From Hyphomicrobiales bacterium (GTDB lineage: Bacteria > Pseudomonadota > Alphaproteobacteria > Rhizobiales > HXMU1428-3): a stretch of 6,453 nucleotides of DNA. Both the position numbers and the translations under genes were made by a program. Shown piece after piece: positions 1-5,651 of the stretch (position 1 is its first letter; each line of letters starts with the position of its first letter). The notes under the pieces were generated by a model. It saw nothing but the letters and a program-made list of their open reading frames with translations. It was not told the DNA's origin and ran no database searches. The DNA is taken from NCBI GenBank assembly GCA_021775385.1, contig JAJFHW010000222.1, forward strand, positions 1 through 6,453, read 5' to 3'.

Positions 1-447
1 GAGTTTTTTGCTCCCTAGTTTTCCTTTTCCTAATAACGGGTATTTGACCACTTTTTTGGCTAGATGCTCGGAGACATAGAGTTCCTCTTTATAAATCGCG
101 ATGCCATTTGGGTAGATGAGGTTCTCGGCGATTTTTGTAACCAAACCTTCTTTGCTTAGATAAAAGATCAGCCCCATGGGTAGGAGCTTTTTGTCAAAAT
201 GCCCAGGTGCTGTGAGATAGACGCCGCCCTTACCGTCGCTTATGCAATCATTGGGGTGGAAGATGGCGATCCCCTCTTTGCTTTTTTTTATAATGCGAAG
301 AGTTTTGCCGGTTTGATCAATGATGATCAGTTCATCACTTAAATGGCAGAGGATGACGAGTTTGTTAGTTTGGTATTTGGCCAGTGAGGTGGGGCCGCAG
401 CCCTTCTTATAATAAAAAGGGACTAGTCCCTTTATTGGGCTTTTTTT
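1..447 (-). CDS. SMP-30/gluconolactonase-like beta-propeller, downstream part of a frameshifted gene (partial at left window edge)
   Basis: The minus-strand frame is open from 447 down to base 1 and runs off the window. Its translation has hallmarks of the SMP-30/gluconolactonase/LRE propeller family: a GCGPTSLA stretch, HPNDCISDGKGGVYLT (the family's 'PND...D..GG.YFTD' blade), YPNGIAI, and LYVSEHLAKKVVKYPL. The Asn of YPNG corresponds to a metal-ligand position in characterised members. A TAA at 448-450 closes this frame immediately upstream, and no ATG, GTG or TTG precedes the propeller motifs. The first in-frame ATG is at 177-175, inside the domain. The missing first blade (EGPVFIGGDLYYTEMTRNRVMKV) sits at the end of the neighbouring membrane-protein ORF in the other frame, so the two belong to one polypeptide. 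Family membership is well supported. Substrate is unknown: members include lactonases but also many uncharacterised sugar- or ester-active proteins. Whether this segment is translated depends on the frameshift. Confidence 0.75.
414..447 (-). other. Candidate frameshift site: A9 slippery run followed by a palindromic hairpin
   Basis: On the minus strand codons CTT AAA AAA AAA GCC CAA TAA contain a heptamer A_AAA_AAA (447-441) in the correct zero-frame phase for a -1 slip. A 7-nt spacer (440-434) is followed by AAAGGGACTAGTCCCTTT (433-416), a perfect 18-bp palindrome able to form a 7-bp stem with a CUAG tetraloop, then further T residues to 414. The -1 frame has a stop at 450-448 and the zero frame has one at 434-432, so any shift joining the two propeller parts must occur between them. 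An extra A (or two fewer) in the run would also restore one frame, so a mutation or sequencing error is equally compatible. The stem plus T tract could alternatively be a weak terminator. Confidence 0.5.
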
Positions 448-1331
448 TTAAGTGTCATTTTTTCGAGAGTTTGTGCTGGCACTTTCATCACCCTGTTGCG
501 GGTCATTTCTGTGTAGTACAGATCACCGCCAATGAAAACCGGGCCTTCGGGATAGGCGGCTTGTTTATCAATGACTGTTCTTTGGCCCTCTTTTGCGTGA
601 GCACCTTTCGCATGAGTTTGTTGCACTCCTAAAAATGAAAGGCTCATTAGGCTGGCCAACACAATGAGTAACGGTAACACAGTGTTGGATTGAGTTGCTT
701 GTTTGGTTGCCTCTGATTTCGGGCGGGCGAAAATGACGATGGCCATGGCTAGAATCAGAAAGACCGAAAGTGACTGGGTCAAGCTCCGAGTGCCAAAATT
801 TGGGATGAGATAAAAGGACGTAACCAGCGTGCCGAAGATGTTGCCCGCTGTTGAGATGGCGAAGATGGTACCTGAGGTTCGCCCAGCATGTTCGACATTA
901 CTTAAAGTCCGGCGGATGGCGACCGGTGAGAAAGTTGAAAGACAGGCCACTGGCAACCCAGTGACTATAAATGCGCCAACCAGGGCTCCTAGTTTCACGT
1001 CTTCAATAGCAGTGATTACGATTTCCATCATCGGATCGATAAATTGCGGCAGGGCAATCATATAAAGGGCGGAGATAAAAATCATCACTTCTAACAACCA
1101 GCCGGATTTTTTCTTATCTGCGCTATAGCCGCCTAGGAAATAGCCCCCCATCATTGCTAACAAGACAACTGAAATTAACGCCGCCCATGTGAAGATCGTG
1201 CCGCCGAAATATGGGTTTAAGTAGCGCGATGCTAGCATTTCAAGAGACATGATAACCGCGCCAACAATGAAAGCACTTAGGAGCATCATAAGATATGAGA
1301 GCGAGTTATTTTCGTTTGTTGAGTTCGGCAT
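432..1331 (-). CDS. Seven-helix membrane protein (membrane half of MFS/spermidine-synthase-like proteins) entering an SMP-30 domain; reading frame broken at its end
   Basis: ATG at 1331; 299 residues to TAA at 432-434. Hydrophobic segments lie near residues 12-33, 46-68, 78-98, 115-137, 152-176, 186-203 and 217-235. Patterns such as MSLEMLASRYLNPYFGGTIF and GGYFLGGYSAD resemble the N-terminal membrane part of fused MFS/spermidine synthase proteins, in which a SAM-fold domain follows. Here that domain is a separate gene just upstream, and the membrane part is instead followed by the first blade of an SMP-30 propeller (PEGPVFIGGDLYYTEM, about 261-276, with the family's conserved Glu). Basic loops (DKKKSG at 72-77, RR at 140-141, ARPKSEATK near 202-210) predict a cytoplasmic N-terminus and a periplasmic C-terminus. 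The end, LKKKAQ, is encoded by a run of nine A and is probably not the natural end, because the propeller continues in the -1 frame. It probably shares a transcript with the gene ending at 1348. Transport or enzymatic role unknown. Confidence 0.8.
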   Translation of the reverse strand: MPNSTNENNSLSYLMMLLSAFIVGAVIMSLEMLASRYLNPYFGGTIFTWAALISVVLLAMMGGYFLGGYSADKKKSGWLLEVMIFISALYMIALPQFIDPMMEIVITAIEDVKLGALVGAFIVTGLPVACLSTFSPVAIRRTLSNVEHAGRTSGTIFAISTAGNIFGTLVTSFYLIPNFGTRSLTQSLSVFLILAMAIVIFARPKSEATKQATQSNTVLPLLIVLASLMSLSFLGVQQTHAKGAHAKEGQRTVIDKQAAYPEGPVFIGGDLYYTEMTRNRVMKVPAQTLEKMTLKKKAQ

Positions 1332-1347
1332 TTAGCGGCTCTGTTTC

Positions 1348-2271
1348 TTATTGTGTTTTTTTATTATGCGTTTTTATTGTTTTTAGCATGTTCACTGGTG
1401 CGAAATCATCTGTCAGCGGTTTCGTTTTTGTATTGTAATCAAGTAGCATCGCGCGTTTTTCGATGAGGTCTGGCAAGGCATAGCGAAACTTATGGGTCTC
1501 TTGTAGTTTGCCAGCTTTATCAATGAGGCTCTCTATTAGTTTTTTCTCACCATCATATGCTATTGCCACTATATTGCCGCCGCCCCGATACACATCCACA
1601 TGATCAAATACGGAGGTGATTGTTGCTATCGCACTATCATAAAGCATGGTTGAAGGCTCGATGTTTTGAACCATCACGCCGCCTTTGCTCAGGCGTTTTT
1701 TGGCCAGTGTAAAAAATTCTTTGGTCATTAAATGAAAGGGGACGAATTGGCCTCTATAAGCATCCACAAAAATAATGTCGTGTTTTTGTTTTTTGCGCAA
1801 AATATGCATCCGGCCATCTAACTCTGAGATGGTGAAGTTTTCACTTTGCTTACCATTTTGCTTGAAACCGTAATATTTTTTAGACAAACGTACAATTTCC
1901 GGATCAAGCTCTACTGCAGTGACTTTGGCTTTAGGTAATGATTTGTGCAAATACCAACTGGTTGAGCCACCACCCATGCCAATCATTAAAAATGACTTTA
2001 GGTTTTTGGGGTACGCCATGCCTATGGTGAAGCTTTTTGTATATTCAACCGGCAATTCCATCAGATCGTTTGGATTGCGGCGGCTTTCAACATAACGACG
2101 GCTTTTATGGCCAAATGCCAGAGTGACATAGGGTGCTTGCTTGTAAATATAGATGGTGTTGTAAGGAGATTCTACTTTTTCCAATAGCTTCTCAGCTTTA
2201 AGCGGTGCTGATAAGAGTATAAGAAAATTGAAGAAAACAAGAATTGCAGAAAATTTATAATTCATATTCAA
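1348..2271 (-). CDS. Exported spermidine-synthase-like (SAM-fold) protein
   Basis: 307 residues from a TTG at 2271; an ATG two codons on (2265) is an equally plausible start. AAAGAGA at 2287-2281 is about 9 nt from the TTG but about 15 nt from the ATG, which slightly favours the TTG. Residues 1-26 form a Sec-type signal peptide (hydrophobic core about 9-21, likely cut after APLKA). The rest matches the spermidine synthase-like Rossmann domain found in fused MFS/spermidine synthase proteins: YVESRRNPND (60-69), LMIGMGGGSTS (95-105, SAM glycine loop), VELDPEIV (120-127, acidic ribose contact), LDGR (151-154), IIFVDAYRG (166-174), VPFHLMTKEFF (177-187) and the C-terminal LTDDFAPVNML (286-296). 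The D-S-T-D-P type signature of genuine SpeE is replaced by DAYRG, so an aminopropyltransferase role is unproven and methyltransferase-like or non-enzymatic binding is possible. Export is odd for a SAM-fold protein. It is the first gene of the minus-strand pair, with only 16 nt before the membrane protein. Confidence 0.85.
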   Translation of the reverse strand: MNMNYKFSAILVFFNFLILLSAPLKAEKLLEKVESPYNTIYIYKQAPYVTLAFGHKSRRYVESRRNPNDLMELPVEYTKSFTIGMAYPKNLKSFLMIGMGGGSTSWYLHKSLPKAKVTAVELDPEIVRLSKKYYGFKQNGKQSENFTISELDGRMHILRKKQKHDIIFVDAYRGQFVPFHLMTKEFFTLAKKRLSKGGVMVQNIEPSTMLYDSAIATITSVFDHVDVYRGGGNIVAIAYDGEKKLIESLIDKAGKLQETHKFRYALPDLIEKRAMLLDYNTKTKPLTDDFAPVNMLKTIKTHNKKTQ

Positions 2272-2287
2272 ACGCTAACATCTCTTT

Positions 2288-2293
2288 ATTATA
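2288..2293 (-). promoter_or_regulatory. Candidate -10 element for the spermidine-synthase-like gene
   Basis: The minus strand reads TATAAT here, a perfect sigma70-type -10. The best -35-like hexamers upstream (TTTGGT at 2314-2309, or TTGGTC at 2313-2308) have short spacers of 15 and 14 nt. Transcription would begin near 2281, leaving a leader of only about 10-16 nt before the TTG or ATG start. In AT-rich DNA such a hexamer can occur by chance. Confidence 0.3.
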
Positions 2294-2413
2294 AATCTAC
2301 GTTTTATGACCAAATCTAAATTTAGGCTTCGGACATTAACCGAATATGCCTATTTTGTTCACTCAATAGAGCCATTTCTATGAAACATTGCAATAATTTA
2401 ATCTTCGTGGATA

Positions 2414-2442
2414 TGGAAATTTCATCACAGTTCTTTTATACT
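2414..2442 (+). promoter_or_regulatory. Candidate sigma70-like promoter for the caspase-family gene
   Basis: TGGAAA (2414-2419, 4 of 6 to TTGACA) is separated by 17 nt from TATACT (2437-2442, 5 of 6 to TATAAT). Predicted transcription start is near 2449, giving a leader of about 38 nt that contains the ribosome binding site. Spacing is ideal, but the -35 match is modest. Confidence 0.35.
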
Positions 2443-2472
2443 TTGGATTAGATTTAAGATTTTTAGCTCTTT

Positions 2473-2477
2473 GGAGG
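2473..2477 (+). promoter_or_regulatory. Ribosome binding site of the caspase-family gene
   Basis: GGAGG is a full Shine-Dalgarno core and lies 9 nt before the ATG at 2487. It fixes the start codon, and the protein then begins directly with a signal peptide, which agrees. Confidence 0.8.
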
Positions 2478-2486
2478 ATTTTTGAA

Positions 2487-4364
2487 ATGCGCGGTCTGGC
2501 TTCTTTGATATTGACTGTAGTTTTGCTACTCCCCTTCTCAACATACAGTTTTGCCGCGAAAAAAGTGGCACTTGTTGTTGGCAATGACAGTTATGTCAAT
2601 GTCCCAAAACTGGCTAAGGCACAGAATGATGCCGATAGCATTTCCAATAAGCTAAAAGAACTTGGCTTTCAGGTTCATTTGCACAAAGACCTTAATCGAC
2701 GCGGATTTAACCAAAAATTACAAAGCTTTCTCTCTTCACTGCAAGCTGGAGATGAGGCTCTTTTCTTTTTCGCTGGGCATGGTGTTGAAATTCGCGGGCA
2801 AAACTATCTCCTTCCGACAGATATTCCGAATGCTGAGCCTGGCCAAGAATCTTTTGTGAAAAGTGAAGCCATTGGGGTTAATTATATCCTTAATGAAATT
2901 GGCCGCCGTAAAGTGCGCATGACTTTACTTATTTTAGATGCCTGTAGAAACAACCCGTTCCAAAAATCTGGCACACGTAGTTTAGGACGCACACGCGGTC
3001 TTGGCACGATGGAAGCACCACCTGAGGGTACATTTATCCTCTATTCTGCCGGATTTGGGCAATCTGCGCTTGATCGTTTAAGTGACAGTGACCCGCACCC
3101 AAATTCTGTTTTCACACGCACTTTGGTGCCTCTACTTTCCAAACCTGGTTTAAAACTCTCTGATACAGCGCGGCAAGTGCGCCGCAAGGTTATGAAGCTA
3201 GCGTCTACTGTGAGCCATGAACAACGCCCTGCCTATTATGATGAAGTGCTTGGTGACTTTTATTTCACACCGCCAGCCGTTGGCTTTTCTGAAGTATCCA
3301 AACCAGAAAACATCGTACAAAAGCAACCTGGTGTTAATGTTCAAGGTGGGGGGACATGTGGTGTTTGGCCACAAATTGCGACCTCTGCAACCTACGCTCA
3401 AGTTGAAGCTTTCTTAGCCGAATGTAAAAGTGGGATATACTCCACCCTCGCGAAAGCGCGCCTAACCGAGTTAAAAGGGAAACAACCTAATAAGGTGCTT
3501 GCCCTGTTGCCGCCGATTGTTAAGAACCCTAAAAAGGTTTCCAAAAATGCGACGGCTATTTTCACTCGGGCCTGGAATATTTTTAATGGCAAGAATGGAG
3601 AAACCAAAGACCAATACAAAGCCGTGCGCCTTTATAAGCAGGCAGTTTCATTGGGTCATAAAAGCGCTTTGGTAAATTTAGGCTATTCGCTAGAAAACGG
3701 CTTTGGCATCGTCAAGGATGTGGCTGAAGCGGCGCAAATGTATAAGCGAGCGGCTGAACTTGGTGAAGCGCAGGGCATGACCAATCTTGGATATATGTAT
3801 GAGAACGGTAAGGGAATTAAACGCGATCTAAAAGAAGCGGCGAAGTGGTACAAAAAATCAGCTTTGGCTGGAAATTTTAATGGCATGACCAACTATGGCT
3901 ATATGAATGAAACAGGGCGCGGCATGCCCGTTAATTTCAATGAGGCTGTTAAATGGTATCGTAAAGGTGCTGATGGTGGGATCGCGCGGGCGAAAAACAA
4001 CTTAGCTTATATGTATCTCTATGGGCGCGGCGTGAAGAAAAGCGAGCGCACGGCTTGGTCACTTTATAAAGCTGCAGCTGATCAAGGGTTTGCAAATTCA
4101 AACTACATGCTTGGCTATATGAGATTGCTTGGCAAAGGGGTTAAGCGGAATGATAAAAAGGCTGCTAAGTGGGTCTTAATAGCTCTGAAGGGTAAGCATC
4201 AGTTTGCTGTTAAAGAAATGACAACAAATTCGGCTGGTTGGTCACTGACCTTTAGAAAAGAATTGCAACGTTTGATGGCAAAAGAGGGTTATTATAATGG
4301 GGCGCTAGATGGCAAATTTGGATCCGGCACTTACAATGCTATTCGTAGTGTAGCTGGTCAGTAG
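2487..4364 (+). CDS. Exported caspase-family (peptidase C14) protein with Sel1 repeats and a peptidoglycan-binding-like C-terminus
   Basis: 625 residues. Residues 1-23 are a signal peptide (core LILTVVLLLPF, cleavage near SFA-A). The caspase domain spans about 26-262: VALVVGNDSY opens it, catalytic His98 lies in FFFAGHGVEIRGQNYLLP, and catalytic Cys153 lies in LLILDACRNNPF. Both key residues are intact, so it is probably an active cysteine protease of the bacterial caspase/metacaspase-like type, acting outside the cytoplasm. Residues 291-330 form a connector with W294, I297, FL309-310 and LAKARL (321-326), a pattern common in alphaproteobacterial caspase proteins. About six Sel1-type repeats follow (about 357-570; for example LGYMYENGKGI, YGYMNETGRGM, LAYMYLYGRGV), a scaffold for protein partners. 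The last 40 residues include GYYNGALDGKFGSGTYNAIR, the core of a PG_binding_1-like motif, shorter than a full domain. It is transcribed alone, divergent from the left operon, and followed by a strong stem-loop. The natural substrate cannot be read from sequence. Confidence 0.9.
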   Translation: MRGLASLILTVVLLLPFSTYSFAAKKVALVVGNDSYVNVPKLAKAQNDADSISNKLKELGFQVHLHKDLNRRGFNQKLQSFLSSLQAGDEALFFFAGHGVEIRGQNYLLPTDIPNAEPGQESFVKSEAIGVNYILNEIGRRKVRMTLLILDACRNNPFQKSGTRSLGRTRGLGTMEAPPEGTFILYSAGFGQSALDRLSDSDPHPNSVFTRTLVPLLSKPGLKLSDTARQVRRKVMKLASTVSHEQRPAYYDEVLGDFYFTPPAVGFSEVSKPENIVQKQPGVNVQGGGTCGVWPQIATSATYAQVEAFLAECKSGIYSTLAKARLTELKGKQPNKVLALLPPIVKNPKKVSKNATAIFTRAWNIFNGKNGETKDQYKAVRLYKQAVSLGHKSALVNLGYSLENGFGIVKDVAEAAQMYKRAAELGEAQGMTNLGYMYENGKGIKRDLKEAAKWYKKSALAGNFNGMTNYGYMNETGRGMPVNFNEAVKWYRKGADGGIARAKNNLAYMYLYGRGVKKSERTAWSLYKAAADQGFANSNYMLGYMRLLGKGVKRNDKKAAKWVLIALKGKHQFAVKEMTTNSAGWSLTFRKELQRLMAKEGYYNGALDGKFGSGTYNAIRSVAGQ

Positions 4365-4401
4365 TAATTATTGTTTTCAAATTTAGACCACTGATAAAAT
4401 A

Positions 4402-4440
4402 TTAAGGGAGGATGATTTACATGCATCCTCCCTTAAATTT
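4402..4440 (+). terminator. Stem-loop terminator after the caspase-family gene
   Basis: TTAAGGGAGGATG (4402-4414) and CATCCTCCCTTAA (4424-4436) form a perfect 13-bp stem with a 9-nt loop, beginning 37 bases after the stop codon at 4364. The following tract (ATTTCTTT) is only moderately T-rich, so termination may be less than complete, but the stem stability and position between two genes fit a factor-independent terminator. Confidence 0.75.
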
Positions 4441-4479
4441 CTTTACCCTAAAGACTGGAAGGTATATATATCATTTAGA

Positions 4480-4506
4480 TATAGTTTTCGTCCCTAAATT
4501 TGGGGA
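4480..4506 (+). promoter_or_regulatory. Candidate -10 element and overlapping operator-like dyad upstream of the efflux operon
   Basis: TATAGT (4480-4485) is a 5-of-6 match to a -10 hexamer; a -35 at TGGAAG (4456-4461) is weak with an 18-nt spacer. Transcription would begin near 4492. The near-palindrome TCCCTAAATTTGGGGA (4491-4506, one T/C asymmetry) covers that point, a position where a repressor would block initiation. TetR- or MarR-type control is common for RND efflux operons, but no regulator gene is visible in the window. Confidence 0.35.
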
Positions 4507-4521
4507 TATGTTGGGGGTATT

Positions 4522-5634
4522 ATGGAACGTCTTTTTAATGGTGTTTTCTTTGGCCACACCTTTCGCTTAATTTCACTTACCTTATTATCATTTAGTCTTG
4601 CTGCTTGTTCGGAGCCTGAAAAGGCCGAGGAAGCTGAAGTTGTTCGCTCGATTAAATATATGACTTTAAAACCGAAGGTTGTTAATCAAGCTCGCTTGAT
4701 TGCTGGCGTTATTTCTCCGACGGTGAGCACCAAAGTTGCTTTTGAAATTTCCGGACAAATTTTAAAATTGAATGTTGCTGTTGGTGATCGCGTTAAAAAA
4801 GGCGATGTTCTTGCTGAAATGGACACCCAGACTTATAGCCTCAAGGTGCAAAGTGCTCAAGGTAATTTAAAAAGCGCATTAGCTCGCCTTGCAGATGCCG
4901 AAAAAAAGTTTGAACAGCAACGTAAGCTTTATAAAAAAAAATTCACAACTAAGACAGATTTTGATAGCTCACTTGCCACGCTTGAAAGCGCGCGCAGTGA
5001 AGTTTCCATTCAAGATAGTGCCTTGAAAATTGCTAAAAGAGATCTGGCGAAGACCTCACTCCTAGCACCATTTGATGGAGCAATTTCAGAAAAATCAGTT
5101 GAAGTTTTTGAAGAAGTTACTGCTGGTAAAGAGATTGTAACTTTACATACTGAAGATAATTATGAAGTTGATGTTTCACTCCCAGAAACTTTGGTCAATG
5201 AAGTCTCGATAGGCAATGAAGTTGATGTGAAACTCTCTATTGGTCTTAGTGCTCCTATCAAGGGCTATGTCAAAGAGATTAGTTCACAAGCCGGGCAAGC
5301 CAACGCTTTTCCTGTCACGATTGGTCTTAGTGAAAAAATTGATAAATTGCGCCCTGGCATGAGTGCGGAAGTGACGTTTAAATTTCAAGAAGATCTTGGT
5401 GTGCCGACCTTTGCTGTGCCGACAACTGCTGTGTTGCCTAGCGGTGAGCCTGAAAAAGCTTATGTTTTCATTTTCAATAAAGACAAAAAATTTGTTGAAC
5501 GACGGATGGTTCAGGTTGTGAACATTCGTGATAATGATTTGCTAATTGCAGGGAAGGTCAAAAATGGAGATATCATAGCGACAGCTGGTGTCTCTTTTCT
5601 CTATGACAAACGCCCTGTTCGCCTTCTTAAATAG
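4522..5634 (+). CDS. RND efflux periplasmic adaptor subunit (HlyD/AcrA-type lipoprotein)
   Basis: 370 residues. It joins an inner-membrane RND permease to an outer-membrane channel. Residues 1-29 form a lipoprotein signal: a hydrophobic core and the lipobox SLAAC, with Cys29 as the expected lipidated residue. A barrel-sandwich (lipoyl-like) hybrid half-motif follows at about 74-102 (FEISGQILKLNVAVGDRVKKGDVLAEMD in segments), then an alpha-hairpin coiled coil at about 105-178 rich in Ala, Lys, Glu and Gln, and the second lipoyl half at about 179-209 (LLAPFDGAISE, EEVTAGKEIVTL). The beta-barrel is about 213-289 and contains LRPGMSAEVTF (276-286), and a membrane-proximal domain closes the protein (about 296-370). 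The ATG is preceded by a G-rich stretch (GGGGG, 4513-4517) only 4 nt away, closer than usual, but the signal peptide supports the start. The permease begins 17 nt after the stop. Substrate unknown. Confidence 0.92.
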   Translation: MERLFNGVFFGHTFRLISLTLLSFSLAACSEPEKAEEAEVVRSIKYMTLKPKVVNQARLIAGVISPTVSTKVAFEISGQILKLNVAVGDRVKKGDVLAEMDTQTYSLKVQSAQGNLKSALARLADAEKKFEQQRKLYKKKFTTKTDFDSSLATLESARSEVSIQDSALKIAKRDLAKTSLLAPFDGAISEKSVEVFEEVTAGKEIVTLHTEDNYEVDVSLPETLVNEVSIGNEVDVKLSIGLSAPIKGYVKEISSQAGQANAFPVTIGLSEKIDKLRPGMSAEVTFKFQEDLGVPTFAVPTTAVLPSGEPEKAYVFIFNKDKKFVERRMVQVVNIRDNDLLIAGKVKNGDIIATAGVSFLYDKRPVRLLK

Positions 5635-5651
5635 CTGAAAGACTTTTTTCC

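Larger units (their letters stand above)
2272..2486. promoter_or_regulatory. Divergent intergenic region between the minus-strand operon and the caspase gene
   Basis: This 215-bp AT-rich spacer must carry start signals in both directions. It contains no convincing gene. Two dyads lie in its left half: CTAAATTTAG (2316-2325), a perfect 10-bp palindrome, and TTCGG-7nt-CCGAA (2328-2344). Either could be an operator acting on one or both sides, but this is inferred from symmetry and position only. Confidence 0.4.

Noticed and set aside
416..433. The palindrome as a plain terminator ending the membrane-protein gene
   Set aside because: It has a T tract, but the stem has only a 3-bp GC core, and the SMP-30 domain clearly continues past it without its own start. 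A terminator inside the domain is less likely than a frameshift, though it is not excluded.
384..632. 82-residue plus-strand open frame opposite the membrane-protein gene
   Set aside because: It lies antisense to the frameshift region and first propeller blade, has no ribosome site or recognisable motif, and is explained by the coding frame on the other strand.
1348..2271. Calling the SAM-fold gene speE (spermidine synthase)
   Set aside because: The catalytic signature of true SpeE is altered, the protein has a signal peptide, and it is closer to the domain found in membrane-fused family members.
2378..2584. 68-residue minus-strand open frame overlapping the caspase gene start
   Set aside because: It overlaps the well-supported ribosome site, start and signal peptide of the caspase gene on the other strand, and its product resembles nothing.
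2316..4502. Recurring AAATTT-centred words (CTAAATTTAG, CAAATTTAG, CTAAATTTG) in three intergenic stretches, as a shared regulator motif
   Set aside because: The words are short and AT-rich, the flanks differ, and chance recurrence in AT-rich spacers is expected.
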